Source of the DNA: Asterias rubens
Taxonomy: Eukaryota > Echinodermata > Asteroidea > Forcipulatida > Asteriidae
Length of the DNA: 64,000 bases
NCBI RefSeq assembly: GCF_902459465.1
Contig: NC_047083.1
Coordinates: forward strand, 3,902,523-3,966,522
Direction of reading: 5' to 3'
In this document: positions 10,722 to 23,019 of the stretch, piece after piece
How the letters are laid out: each line of letters starts with the position of its first letter
How positions within the stretch are numbered: the first letter of the stretch is position 1
Position numbers and translations under genes: made by a program
The notes under the pieces: generated by a model
Database searches by the model: none
The model's input: the letters and a program-made list of their open reading frames with translations, nothing else
Told to the model about the DNA's origin: nothing

Positions 10722-11256
10722 TTAAAGGCACTATACACTATTGGTAGTCACTAAAAATAATTGTTAGAATAACAACTTTCTTTGTAACGAGCAATGGAGA
10801 GCTGTAAATAGTATAAACACATTGTGATAAACGGCCCCCTCTGCAGTAACGTAGTTTTTTTTTTGAAAAAAATAATTTCCCACTAAAACATTTTAATTGA
10901 ATTCGAGACCTTAGCTGAGGTTTCGAATTCAAGCATCTGAAAGTACACAAGCCTCTTGCAACTTCGACGACTAATTGAGTCAACATTTCACAGGTTTGTT
11001 AGCTAATGCATGTTAAGATACAGCAAGTGCGAAGACTGGTCTTTGACAATTACCTGCAGCCGCTAGGATTAATCCTTGCTGGAGTTAGGACGAGTAAAAA
11101 GTCGTCCTAACTTGGAGTAGGACGAGTAACTCGTCCTAACTTAGGATGGGTTCAATTCGTTCTTACGTCTTTGGATACGGAACTTAACTCATCCGAAGTC
11201 ATAAGATTAATCCTAAAATAGGAAGAGTTTGGTGAAATCGGCAGCAGTGCCTTTAA
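10722..11256. repeat. family A MITE with nested family E
   Basis: Starts TTAAAGGCACTATACACTAT. A's right end is split by family E (11054-11245, CTAGGATTAATCCTTGCTGG to GTGAAATCGGC) just before the final AGTGCCTTTAA. This is the same junction as at 8076-8250. Confidence 0.75.
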
Positions 11257-12107
11257 CAAGCAACAACCTCTGAATCTAATTTAGTTTGAAGCATTTGGTG
11301 TGAGCTCATTCATGACGGCCATTGCGAGCAGCCAGAAATCTGCAAGGTCATTGCTGTTTAAAGATATACGGGTTTAGTTGTACAGAAACAATTATCATCG
11401 ACATAGTTCAACCTGAAATCTCACTCCTTATAGAGGCTGGAGAGTATATATACCCGGACCCTCCCCCCCTTCTTAAGATCATCCTAACACATGGGAGTGG
11501 TTTGGAAACAATTTAAGACAGCGCCCTCTTTTGTCATTGTTAACATTATTTGAACGATTTGAAGATGATATTATGATACAAAGATTCCCTGAAGTTATTA
11601 CTTGCTTGAGCTACAGCAGTTTTTGAGAAATGAGTAAAACAATGTCACGAAAAAAATGTCGTCTTAGAAAGACGAACACTGTTTAAGCATACGACTCTCC
11701 TGAAAACATCCACACTGTAGTAGAAGTCGGCCAGCGCGCAGTAGTCGCGCAGAGAGCACCGCTGCAACTCGACTATCTCACCGCGTGGGACCAAAAACGA
11801 CTTGTACACAAGTCTACAATGGGTAGGGATTCATGTCATGGCCAACAACTTGTTCTACAAAGGGTATCAAAACAAGATACTGTGTAAACTGCTTTTTCTA
11901 TGAAAAGTGTTAACGTCACCTTGTATACAGTTGAGATGCAGCGAGGCTTGACAAGCGTTTTTTTTTTAACAATAAATAATCAAAGCTAACAAAATGGCGA
12001 CCTTCAAACTTGAATACATCGATCACTTATGACGATGGTTTGGTGACGCGTTCTTTCCGCAGTGTCTGGTTGTGCTGATATACAGGCCAATATAACGCTG
12101 CACTCCC
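11257..12107. other. no gene; half of a family D-related element at about 11560-11900
   Basis: TGAGAAATGAGTAAAACAAT and ACTCTCCTGAAAACATC mark a long D-related element, which ends near GGATTCATGTCATGGCC. The rest is unassigned. Confidence 0.5.
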
Positions 12108-12109
12108 GT

Positions 12110-12486
12110 TGTGACACTATTAGTAATTACTCAAAATAATTATGAGCATAAAACCTTTCTTGGTGACGAGTAATGGGGAGAGGTTGGTGGTATAAAACAT
12201 TGTGAGAAACGGTTCCCTCTGAAGTGCCATAGTTTTCGATTAAGAAATAATTTCCCACGAATTTGATTTCGAGACCTCAGATTTAGAACTTGAGGTCTCG
12301 AAATCAACCATCTAAACGCACACAACTTCGTGTGACAATGGTTTTTTTTCTTCTTTCATTGTTATCTCGCAACTTCGTTGACCGAATAGCTCAAATTTTC
12401 ACAGGTTTGTTATTTTATGCATATGTTGAGATACACCAACTGTGAGGGCTAGTCTTTGACAATTAGGCAGTGTCCACTACCTTTAA
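12110..12486. repeat. family A MITE
   Basis: Left end slightly eroded (GTGACACTATTAGTAATTAC). Right end GTGTCCACTACCTTTAA. Confidence 0.8.
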
Positions 12487-12956
12487 TAAAGGGACTGGGG
12501 TCGATTTCACGAAGGAGATAAGACTAGTCCTAACTGTCTTAACTTAGGACTAGTCCTAGGATATGTTAAAATGTTATTGTTTCAAACAGCTTCTCAGTAG
12601 TCTTTTCCCTTTCTTTTCTTTCTTCCCTTCATCTTACTGTTCCCTCTTCCTTCTTGTCTTTTTCTTCTCTCTCTTTTTTGTTTCCTGCTTTGAGCAGCTT
12701 CTTAGTGGGTTGTTGCGCAATATGTGTTATTACTTCCCCATAACGTATAGTCTACATCTATAACTGACTTGCAAGCTATTGTCACTATCACTACTATTTG
12801 AGTCCAGTAACTGCAGTGATATATTTCTCTTATTATCTAAGTTCTTAAAATTACTGGTGATACTTGTCAAAAGGTCCCCCGTATAACACCTAGTTTTTAC
12901 ACCTAGAGTCGTGGTTACCAGTTAGCTAGTAGCAATGAAGTACAATGCTCTTTGGG
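12487..12956. other. no gene; short family E remnant and a T/C-rich tract
   Basis: 12497-12560 carries GACTAGTCCTAACTGTC and CTTAGGACTAGTCCTAGG (family E-like). 12595-12690 is a TTTCC-rich polypyrimidine tract. Confidence 0.5.
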
Positions 12957-13342
12957 TTAAAGACAGTGGACACTATTGGTAATTGTCAAAGACTAGTCTT
13001 CACAGCTGGTGTATCTTAACATATGCATAAAACAACAAACCTGTGAACATTTGAGCTCAATCGGTCGTCGAATTTGCGAGATAATAATGAAAGGAAAAAA
13101 AACCTTGTGTCACGAAGTTGTGTGCTTTCTGATGCTTGATTTTGAGACCTCAAATTCTAAACTTGAGGTCTCAAAATCAAACTCGTGGAAAATTACTTCT
13201 TTCTCGAAAACTACGTCACTTCAGAGGGAGCTGTTTCTCACAATGTTTTATACCATCAACCCCTCCCCATTACTCGTAATCAAGTAAGGTTTTCTAATGA
13301 TCATTATTTTGAGTAATTACCAATAGTGTCCACTGCCTTTAA
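12957..13342. repeat. family A MITE, full length
   Basis: TTAAAGACAGTGGACACTAT to GTGTCCACTGCCTTTAA. Its internal frame is a repeat artefact. Confidence 0.85.
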
Positions 13343-14406
13343 AATCTCTCACACACAGGGCCCACCTTCATAACGTGCATTTTACTAAGCAACCAAACTT
13401 GCTAATCACAAACAAGTAATGGCTGAACAGAAACAGGTTACTATAGCCAAGGTTTCATTAAGCTTGCACTGTTGTAACTGATGGTGCCCCACTGAAATTT
13501 TGCTTAGCAAAGAAATTCTTCGAGCATTTTTTTTTTTCTGCAACAACACTAAACAGCCTTTTTAAAAATGTTCCAAGCGCTCCCCATGCATTCATACCCA
13601 AGTTGGGGGCCCTTTTTGTTGACACCATGCATGGGGTGACAGACGCACCCTAGCCCCCCCCCCCCTCCTTTCAGAGCAAAACTCTTACCAGCCTTGGACC
13701 CTGCACAACTTTGAGAAGTTCCATTGTGCATAATAGCTTCGACAAAGGGATCCAAATTCAAATGCGAAACGAATAATCAGTGCGTGACTTCGGGGCCGTA
13801 CCGTATGGATACAAATTGAAAAGTCGCGTGACGGTGGTGGGATTTTGGTTTTCCATTCTCATGAGAAAGTGCACTTTCTACGCGATCAAAGGTCGAACAA
13901 AATTCATACAACATACCAACAAACTATACAAATGTTTCCCATTTAGTTATACATCTTGAATTGTTTTGGTATGGGTAGAAATTAGAGCAGTTTGGTGAGA
14001 TGGTTATGGAAAAGGATATTATTTGATTTTGTTGTTTACAGAATTTGCCAATTCATTACAGCTGAGGCCTATCCGTTAGCTTATTTTCTACACTAATGAA
14101 TGCCAGTAAACACTGATCCATTGGTATATAATTCAACAACCAAACTATTCAGCTCATTGGTGGCTGGTTTGATCCCACGTCAAGTTTACTGGTGCCGCCA
14201 TTATGGCAAGATGAATCAATTACTACCGTTCTGGAAGAAAGTGTTTTTTATTCCAACCATTATGAAACCCAAACGCTAACATAATTTTGCCGTGTAGGCA
14301 TATCTTGTAAATGCATTGGTACACCACGGTCTTCTAACGCGCAGTTTATGATCGCATTGGTGAGTCTGTGTAGCGCCCTCTTTTGGTAGACAAATGCACA
14401 GGCCGA
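13343..14406. other. no gene; family F remnants at about 13370-13545
   Basis: GCCCACCTTCATAACGTGC, TTAAGCTTGCACTGTTGTAA and TGCTTAGCAAAGAAATTC link this stretch to family F and to 30005-30100. 13550-14400 is unassigned. Confidence 0.5.
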
Positions 14407-14780
14407 TTAAAGCCATTATACACTTTCGGTAAACAGTATTGTCCAAGGCCCACACTTCGTGTATCACAACTTCTATATCAAATAACAAACCTGTGACAAT
14501 TTAGGCTTAATCGGTCATCGGAGTCGGGAGAAAATACCGGGAAAACCCACCCTTGTATCCGCGCGTTTCGCCGTGTCATGACATGTGTTTAAAATAAATC
14601 CGTAATTCTCGTTAACGAGAATTGATATTTTTTTACTGTTTTCTCAAGAAGTAAAGCATTTCATGGAATAAAATTTCAAGAGAAGTCTTTCACCACTACC
14701 TTCTGTAAACCCTGTAAGTTATTCGTAAATCTGTGAACTTTTTAAAACAAATTCTGTACCGAAGGGTCCAATGGCTTTAA
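14407..14780. repeat. family C MITE
   Basis: TTAAAGCCATTATACACTTT to GTCCAATGGCTTTAA, with central CTCGTTAACGAGAATTG. Confidence 0.85.
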
Positions 14781-15022
14781 GAGAGTTTAGAGTAAAACTA
14801 AAATCGATCATCAGCCTGTTGCAAAGAGGATTAGGCCTACACTGTCTGAAACACAATAAATATATTCTTTTCTTTCTTTTACTAAACTGCAGGTATACTT
14901 GGTGCTTCCCATGTGTTTGGCAGCATGCATATTGCGCATTCAAATGCTTTGAGTCTTTGGGTTATAGAACACTCAGTCCTTACAAAAAGAAACTTACCCA
15001 AATCCAACTTGCGGCTAAGATC

Positions 15023-15165
15023 TAAGAACCTGGGCCCAGCAAACGATCTAAAATGTTAAGCTAGCAACCGCTCGTGAAATAGGTTCACGCTTAAGCAATT
15101 AGTTTTGCTACGTTAAGCAAAAAAAAATATTGCTTACCGTTAAGCAGCCCTACGAAATTGTATTG
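15023..15165. repeat. family F-like fragment
   Basis: GGGCCCAGCAAACGATC, TTAAGCAATTAGTTTTGC and TTAAGCAGCCCTACGAAATT resemble a diverged family F unit. Confidence 0.4.
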
Positions 15166-15199
15166 GATGTCAATGTGTGTATTGGATGTCAATGTGTTC

Positions 15200-15348
15200 A
15201 ATGGGAGACTTTCTGGGACGATTGAGGGCAGCAGACTTACCGGGTAAATCCATTGTTCTCAGAATTATGCGCATGTTCAGAACTACGTAAACAATGGAAA
15301 TTTACCCGGTATGTCTGCTGCCACCTAGCGTTGGAAAGTCTCCTATTG
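15200..15348. repeat. family H inverted-repeat element
   Basis: AATGGGAGACTTTCTGGGAC at one end and CCAACGCTAGGTGGCAGC (reverse) at the other. The arms include CAGCAGACTTACCGGGTAAA and TTTACCCGGTATGTCTGCTG. About 150 bases. Confidence 0.8.
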
Positions 15349-16427
15349 ATATGCGACTTCAACATTTGTGGTGACTATAATAGGTCGAATACTCACTCGA
15401 GCTAATTCTGCTGGTAATATTGTTATCCGGCTATGTTTCCCCCAAAAAAATCGTGATTTTTTCGACTACGCGGTAACTCAGTTGAATGTTAGTTCACACT
15501 CACACGTCGGGGAAAAAGATTCACTACGACCCTTGAACTCAAGCAAAGGTCTTTGAGCAAACTTATTAAAGTCGTTGCAGGAAAACGCCGCTGTGACGAA
15601 CAAAACAATATCCACGGTAGTTTGTTCGGCATAATACTGTGTTCGTTCGGTATACAGAGATATTCGACGCCGACCGATCGAAGCCAAGAAATTTCGTGCT
15701 TTACAGCACATCATTTTACATCACACTTACTAAACTTACGATCCAAATAGATCTTGCAATATATAAATCATTTAAATAATATGAGTATTACAAAAAACAC
15801 CGGATGTAACAAACATGATAAACAATGTTAATCAAACTTAAACTCCAATTCTAACTGAAATTCTATTGGGCCCTGTTACATTTTGTAAAGGTCTATTATG
15901 TAGCTTCGGCAAAAGGGTTCAACTTCAAATGCAATGTTAATCAAAGTTAACTCATGAAAACCAAATCACAGCCTCCGCTACCATGTGCAGAACTTATAAC
16001 AATCTTACCTTTAGAAACAAGCTTTCAACAAACAATACACGTGTTTTCCTTTCCTCCAAACTTCACAACTTGTGTTTCTTTCTCGCCAACAAGTTCTCCG
16101 AGACTTATAAAGGAAGGCCGCACGACCACTGGACGTTGTGTCCTTAAACTCGACTTTAGCCCAACTAAATCACTCTGGATGCAGGTACCAAATGTTAAAT
16201 ACCAAGAGCTGAACAGCCAAGTACCAGCATTTTAAAAACAATCGTTTTACATCAACGAATCTCGTGGCTGTGATTTTGGTTGAAAGTGTTAATGATAAAT
16301 TCCCCTACCAGCACATTGTGTCCGAGGAAGCTTTTTGTAAAAAAAAAAAACTTGTTGAGAAAAACCAAGTGTGTAAGGTATACGTGATAATAGTAAGGCC
16401 AGTTTTTGGAGATGTGCCTCAACTGCT
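15349..16427. other. no gene recognised
   Basis: An open frame at 15954-16235 lacks splice or family support. A short repeat, TAGCTTCGGCAAAAGGGTTC, at 15902 recurs in diverged form at 13735. Confidence 0.5.
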
Positions 16428-16623
16428 TAAAGGGAAGATACACGTTTGGTAAATTATTTTAGTGAGAAATTACCTCTTTTTAAAAAGCTATGCTACCTCA
16501 GAGGGAGCCGTTTCTCACAATGTTTTATACTATCAACAGCTCTCCAATGCTTGTTACCAAGTCAGTTTTTAAGTTAATACTATTTATTGTTTTGGGTAGT
16601 TACCAAAAGTGTACCTTCCCTGA
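16428..16623. repeat. family B MITE, internally deleted
   Basis: Begins TTAAAGGGAAGATACACGTT, joins at once to the right arm (TTTTAGTGAGAAATTACCTC) and ends AAGTGTACCTTCCC. Confidence 0.75.
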
Positions 16624-16783
16624 AAAGCAGTAAATTATGTAAAGCATTAAACAACGTTTTGCTTAGCGCAAAATATATGGAGAATACCAGCCACCGATTG
16701 TAAATGTTACAATGTATTTTGGCTGGTATACGTTACTTTAGTATAAGCATTGGAAACTCATTTCGCGACAATGAAGTATAGTT

Positions 16784-17148
16784 GAAGGGAAGGTACACGT
16801 TTGGTAATAACTCAAAACAAATATTAACTTAAAAACTGACTTTGGTAACAAGCATTGGAGAGCTGTTGATAGTACAAAACATTGTGGGAAACGGCTCCCT
16901 CTGAAGTAACGTAGTTTTTGAGAAAGAGGTAATTTTTTAATAAAATATTATAAGACTTCTAGCTAGAAGTCTTTTATTCCTATCTGTGAGTACACAAATT
17001 CGTCCAACAAGGGTGTTTTTTCTTTAATTATTTTCTCGCAACTTTGATGACCAATTGAGCCCAAATGTCCACAGGCTTGTTGTTTTATGGTTATGGTGGG
17101 ATACACCAAGTGAGAACACTGGTCTTCAAACGTGTACAGTGCCTTTAA
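16784..17148. repeat. family B MITE, full length
   Basis: Family B runs from GAAGGGAAGGTACACGTTTG to CAAACGTGTACAGTGCCTTTAA. It is related to A in its arms but has its own ends and the centre ACTTCTAGCTAGAAGTC, a perfect palindrome. Confidence 0.85.
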
Positions 17149-17327
17149 TAACGTGAAGGTAATGATTTAGCCTTAAAGACTCATCTATAGGTTCGTAATG
17201 TCAGGCCTTTAATTTTGTTTTGTTGTTGAACTTCTAATACGTAAAATTTTCTTGGCGTTAATTTTAGGAGTGATAACCAAACGTAAGCATCCCCTTTATC
17301 AAGCTAATGCAGACACTTGAGAAGTTA

Positions 17328-17765
17328 CCAGGGCCAAATGTCATGGCTCTGGTTCTGCTTACCGCCGAATTCTGCGCTTACGCTCACGATTCCCCGCTTA
17401 CGTGCAAGCGCCAAATTTCTGTGCTAGCCGTGTTAGCGTAGAATGCCTGCAGCCGATTTCACGAAAAGCTAGGATTAATCCTATCTCGAGTTAGGACGAG
17501 TAACTCGTCCTAACTTAGGATTAATCTTAAGGTTTGCATGCTACAGTGCAGGGCTGGGACTCGTCCTAAGTCCTAAGATTAATCCTAAAGTTAGAAAGAG
17601 TTTGGTGAAATCGACGGCTGGTAACGTTGAGTACGCCAGCGCAGAATTAAAAAAAATCGCCGCTAACCCGTGAAATACGCTTGCCATAAGCATATAAATT
17701 CCTGCTTCCGTAAGCGCCGATTGTGTGCTTACGGTAAGCAAAGCCATTGAATTGGACCCAGAAGT
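17328..17765. repeat. family F-like palindrome with nested family E
   Basis: The outer arms are GGGCCAAATGTCATGGCTC and its diverged mirror. At the centre, 17447-17620, sits family E (GCCGATTTCACGAAAAGC to GGTGAAATCGACGGC). Confidence 0.65.
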
Positions 17766-18407
17766 GGCCAAAGTGCCTTTAAGCAGCTCTCTGATTTTTT
17801 TTGTTCAGCAATGGCAATCCAGCAATGGCTTAGGATGCGTGTGCTTTCGGGATGAGACTTCAAACAGGCCGACCGATAATTAAAGCCTGAACCGAGGCCG
17901 AAGCCAGGGTGTTGTGGACGCCCCCTTAAAAAAAATACTTAATACCGAAATCTGAAATGGTACCATCTGAAAAACAAAAATAGAATACCAGCGGGTACCT
18001 TGTTGTGAATTAATTAACTTGTGGAATAATTACGTATTATGTAATCTAATTTACCTAAATTCAAGCGAGAGTTGACGAAGCCAAATGTTTATTTTCCCCC
18101 TTTGAGTTGTTTTTGAGAAAAACGTAATTTCACTCAAAGACTTCAAACCTAACCCTCATAGCCTTTCCAACGTTCTCAGATAAACATTATAAGATAATTA
18201 TAGCAGAAAGCTTCCCTTACAATATTATTAGCTGATGTGCTGTAGTTTTTGAGAAACGAGTATAGTTTCACGAAATATGGACAGGTTTGCGGTAACACCA
18301 TGATATGACTATCTCTAAATGAGTTCGGGTGGTTCTGAAAAGAACCATTGGTTTCAACTCGACGTTTCGATCAGTTGCTCTGATCGTCTTCTGGAGAAAG
18401 CTTAATA
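17766..18407. other. no gene; repeat-like fragment at 18315-18405
   Basis: GGTTCTGAAAAGAACC and CTCGACGTTTCGATCAG with TCTGATCGTCTTCTGG form short stems. This sort of motif occurs near retroelement ends; the class is not identified. Confidence 0.4.
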
Positions 18408-18768
18408 TAAAGGATTTGGGTACTTCTTCAAAATGTTCATAGATTTACATTAAACTTACAGGATTTGAAGATAATGATAGTGGAAAGCTTCCCTTCAAAT
18501 CTTACTTACTGAGGTGCTGTAGTTTTTGAGAAATGAGTAAAACAATGTCATAAAAATCCGTTTGTAAATGATTAAAATAATTTTCGTCTCGTGAGACGAA
18601 AATGATTTTCATGACATTGTTTTACTCATTTCCCCAAAACTACAGCACCTCAGCACGTAGTATTTTCAGGGAAGCTTTCTACTATCATTATCTTCAAACT
18701 GTGTAAGTTTAGTGTAAATCTGTGGACATTGTGTATTTTGTCCTACAAAAGTTACATAGACCCTTTAA
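18408..18768. repeat. family D MITE, full length
   Basis: AAAGGATTTGGGTACTTC to GTTACATAGACCCTTTAA. The centre is TTTTCGTCTCGTGAGACGAA. Confidence 0.85.
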
Positions 18769-18831
18769 CGAAACCATTTTTTTCTCTCTCAGCGTGACAC
18801 AAATTATTTTAGCGTGTACAACACATTAGTA

Positions 18832-19198
18832 TTAAAGCCATTATACACTTTCGGTAAACAGTATTGTCCAAGTCCCACACTTCGTGTATCACAACTATAT
18901 ACAATGACAAACCTGTGAGAATTTATGTTCAATCGGTCATCGGAGTCGGGAGAAAATTACGGGAAAACCCTTTCTTGTTTCCGCGCGTGTTGCCGTGTCA
19001 TGACATGTGTTTAAAATAAATCCGTAATTCTCGCTAACGAGAATTTATATTGTTCTAATGTTTTCTCAAAAAGTAAAGCATTTCATGGAACAATATTTCA
19101 AGAGAAGTCTTTCACCATTACCTTCTGTAAACCCTGTAAATTTTTTGTAAAATCTGTGAACTTTTTTTTCCTGTACCGAAAGGGTATAATGGCTTTAA
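18832..19198. repeat. family C MITE, full length
   Basis: TTAAAGCCATTATACACTTT to GGGTATAATGGCTTTAA, with TTAA at both ends. Confidence 0.85.
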
Positions 19199-19366
19199 CA
19201 CTCTCCTGAAAACGTTGCTCTGTGATTTTTCTCCGAAATTTGACAACTATAGAAACTGCAACTTCTACAGGTATATAACCATTGAGTGCATTATTCAATC
19301 ACATGGAGCAGGGATTCGCATCATTAATTGCAAAAAAACTTGATACATAAAAAGTATCAAAACCAT

Positions 19367-19694
19367 TTAAAGGCAGTGGACACTGTTGGTAATTACTCAA
19401 AATAATTATTAGCATAAAACCCCACTTAGTATAACGAGTAATGGGGAGAGGTTGATAGTATAAAACATTGTGAGAAACGGCTCCCTCTGAAGTGACGTAG
19501 CTAGTTTTCGAGAAAGAAGCAATTTTCCACGAATTTGATTTCGAGACCTCAGATTTATAATTTGAGGTATCAAAAATCAAGCATCTGATGAAAGCACACA
19601 TGTTTTTTTCTTTCATCTCGCAACTCCGACTACCGATCGAGCTCAAATTGTCACAGGTTTGTTATTTGATTACTAATAGTATCCAATGTCTTTA
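19367..19694. repeat. family A MITE
   Basis: TTAAAGGCAGTGGACACTGT, right arm shortened, ends TATCCAATGTCTTTA. Confidence 0.8.
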
Positions 19695-20059
19695 GTTGCT
19701 AAAAACTTGTTACACAAAAGGTATTAAAACCCTTTAAATCTGCTGGTCAAATGCACCATGTTATTGCCTCGTGCTACGGACCTTGTGCATATAGAGGCTA
19801 TGGTCTGAACCACGTTGTAAAGCAAGAAAAAGAGCTGCTGGGTTAGTGGGGATTTGGTGTTTGATCGATAATGTCAACTCTCTAGGAGAAAATAATAATT
19901 ATGACATTTTCTTGGCAGACCTTGGATCGGGGATAGGGGTTTCACTTTTAAGCCTATATGTACACAATGTGTTCCTTGGCGTGAGATGAGTTTTACTTGT
20001 AAATCAGTAGAACTCGAAAGGTTGCCGCGTTTCGGGTAGCACACTCTGAACATGGAGGA

Positions 20060-20250
20060 ATATTCCTCCATGCTCTGAAGTAACGTAGTTTTCGAGAAGG
20101 AATTTTCCACCAATTTGATTTCGAGACCCCAGAAATAGATGTTGGTGTCTCGAAATCAAGCTTCTGAAAGCACACAACTTCGACGACAATGTTGAGATGC
20201 ACCAAGTGAGAAGACTGGTCTTTACAATTACCAATAGTTTCCAGTGATTA
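20060..20250. repeat. family A MITE, right part only
   Basis: TGAAGTAACGTAGTTTTCGA through GAGAAGACTGGTCTTTACAA. The left end is lost. It is preceded by a perfect palindrome, CATGGAGGAATATTCCTCCA. Confidence 0.65.
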
Positions 20251-20361
20251 TAAGAATGAAATCTCACGTTTTCTGGATGTTTTGATATCCAACAATTATC
20301 AGCCAACATTAGGCCACTGTTGTTCTCGATTATACGGCTTGGTGTAAGACTAAGAGTCCTT

Positions 20362-20744
20362 TTAAAGGCAGTGGACACTATTGGTAGTTACTCAAAATAA
20401 TAGTTAGCATAAAGCCTTATTTGGTCACGAGTAATGGGAGAGGTTGAACACATTGTGAGAAACGGCTCCCTCTGAAGTGGACGTAGTTTTCGAGAAAGAA
20501 GTAATTTTCCACGGATTTGATTTCGAGACCTCATATTTAGAATTTGAGGTCTCGAAATCAACCATCTAAAAGCGCACAACTTCGTGTGACAAAGGTGTTT
20601 TTTCTTCCATTATTATCTCGCAACTTTGATGACCGGTTGAGCTCAAACTTTGACAGGTTTGTTATTTTATGCATAATATGTTGGGATACACCAAGTGAGA
20701 AGACTGGTCTTTGACAATTACCAAAAGTGTCCAGTGCCTTTTAA
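20362..20744. repeat. family A MITE, full length
   Basis: TTAAAGGCAGTGGACACTAT to GTGTCCAGTGCCTTTTAA. Confidence 0.85.
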
Positions 20745-21253
20745 TGTTTATTTAAATTGTAATTGGAATTAAATGTAATCGTTACACCACGTCAAAAGCT
20801 GAATCTTAAAGCCGAGTCAGTACAAAACGTGTTTTCCCCTTTAAAGCCATGTCCTTATATCTTTTGCTGTACTAACTACCAGCATTTCAGACAAGGTGAA
20901 AAAAATGAAAAACAAAAATACAACTGTAGTCTGACCTCAGAAGTGTTTCGCGCCAATAATGTTTTCACGCCAACAGTGTTTGCGCGCCAACACTACAGAC
21001 AAACAAACAGCAATAAGGAAATGACATAACACAAAAATGGCCTAAGAACAAACAGCGTTTTTTTCTAAAGTTAAAGATGTGGGTTCAGTTTTCAGTTGGA
21101 TCTTGCCAATAAACTCGGCACTATTATTATTATGTGTAGATAGTTATAACCAAAATCCTCAAATAAAATTAATGTTGGGTTGAACAAAGACATTTTAAAT
21201 GGAGTTGAATTTTAACTGCAACCTCAGACTAATGTGCTTATTACGCTCAACTT
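20745..21253. other. no gene seen
   Basis: AT-rich. A tandem-like motif CGCCAATAATGTTT / CGCCAACAGTGTTT occurs at 20950-20995. Nothing else was recognised. Confidence 0.5.
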
Positions 21254-21520
21254 AACTGAGCCGTCCATGGCACAACTCCATAGAGCTGCTAAGCACACAC
21301 ATTTTGCTAAGCACTTAATTTTTGCCTTGATAAAAACGGGATTCCCATTCAAATGTCCACGAGATTTTCAGGATAAGCAAACAACAGCTAAATATGCATG
21401 TTATCAAGCAATAGCAACAAATGGAAAATTTGGCTGGTAATCCTGTTTTGATAAAGGAAGAGACTTCATGCTAAGCAAATTTTTGTGCTTATATAGCATC
21501 TCTATGAAATTGAGCTCATA
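21254..21520. repeat. family F inverted-repeat element
   Basis: CAACTCCATAGAGCTGCTAA with TAAGCACACACATTTTGC at the left, CATGCTAAGCAAATTTTTGT and CTCTATGAAATTGAGC at the right. Confidence 0.8.
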
Positions 21521-21997
21521 TGTTGGTGTCTCACTCTGTCAATATCCTTGTTTTGATCTGAGGCTGGTAATGCGTGCTGCTCTAGTGCATTCCCTCGAGA
21601 CCTGACAGGAGACAACTTTCTTTTTCTTTTTTTTTTTTGGGGGGGGGGGCAATTTGCGACAAACACCAATAAATACCAACACTTTTTAAAACGGTTCATC
21701 CCAGAGCAGTAAACAACAATTTACTTCGAGATCTACATTATGAATCATTCAAATGCTTTTCCTGGCAGTTTGATGATTGAATGGCCTCTAAAGAATGACT
21801 AAAAATTACGATCAAATGTTGGGAGGTTTGCCAACTTTGTTGTGTCACATTGGTAATTGTACTGGTAACATATCCACACTTGATGTAACGAACGGTACAG
21901 AACACGTTTTTAAAGTGTGTAATCGGTTTTTCACTACTTTCTCGTCACCCAGAATTTTTTTTTTTTTTTTTTAAAACAACAACTATGTAATGTTCCT

Positions 21998-22350
21998 TTA
22001 AAGGATTTGGGTACTTTTTCAAAATGTCCACAGATTTACATTAAACTTACAGGGTTTGAAGATAATGATAGTGGAAAGCTTCCCTTCAAATATTACTAAC
22101 TAAGGTTGTGTAGTTTTTGAGAAATGAGTAAAACAAATCACAAAATAGTTTTGGTCTCATGAGACCAAAATTATTTTAGCATGTAAAATCCCCTTAACCA
22201 GTTATGATATTATACCAAAACCATAGCATAACTGGTTAATACGTTTTTACATGCTAAAACTGAGATGAATATTATTACTTTACTCATTTCTAAAAAAACT
22301 GCAGGACCTCAGTAAGTAAAATTTCAAGGGAAGCTTTCTACTATCGATTC
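21998..22350. repeat. family D MITE with inner palindrome
   Basis: Left end TTAAAGGATTTGGGTAC. The centre has an extra inverted unit, TAACCAGTTATGATATTATA and mirror, shared with 25163-25265. The right end is lost and abuts an A/B fragment (22360-22470). Confidence 0.75.
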
Positions 22351-22532
22351 TCTTAATCTTTCTCAAAAACATACGTCCCTTCAGAGGAAGCCGTTTCTCA
22401 CAATGCTTTATATTATCAACAGCTCTCCGTTACTCGTTTCCAAGTAAGTTGTTATGCTATGAGTAATTACCAAACGCTAGTCTTAACTTGAGTTAGGACG
22501 AGGAACTTGTCCTATCAATAGGACTAGCCTTA

Positions 22533-22901
22533 CAGGGAAGGTACACGTTTGATAATTGTCAAAGACCAATCTTCACATTTGGTGTATCCCATCAAAAGCA
22601 TAAAATAACAAGCCTGTGAAAATTTGGGCTCAATCGGTCATCGAAGTTGCGAGAAAATGATGAAAGAAAAAACACCCTTGTTGGACGAATTTGTGTGCTT
22701 TCAGATATGACTTCTAGCTAGAAGTCTTTTATTATTTTAGTGAGAAATTACCTCTTTCTCAAAAACAACGTTACTTCAGAGGGAGTTGTTTCCCACAATG
22801 TTTTATACTACAAACAGCTCTCCAATGCTCGTTACCGCGTCAGTTTTTAAGTTAATATTTGTTTTGAGTAAGTACCAAACGTGTACTAATTTCCCTGTTA
22901 A
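22533..22901. repeat. family B MITE
   Basis: CAGGGAAGGTACACGTTTGA to CAAACGTGTACTAATTTCCC, with the centre CTTCTAGCTAGAAGTC. Confidence 0.8.
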
Positions 22902-22982
22902 GTGTTTAATATCTCCTAGCATAACTCATTTTGAAATCGACACCATGCCTTTAAGAACGAAAAGTGAGCGACATAGGGAGAT

Positions 22983-23016
22983 AACTAGACATTATCTCAG
23001 ATAATGTCTAGTTACG
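22983..23016. repeat. perfect 16-base inverted repeat, 1-base loop
   Basis: TAACTAGACATTATCT, one C, then AGATAATGTCTAGTTA. Confidence 0.85.
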
Positions 23017-23019
23017 TAA

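Noticed and set aside
15954..16235. 93-residue plus-strand frame
   Set aside because: Low-complexity Ser/Pro/Thr composition, no splice sites and no recognised domain.
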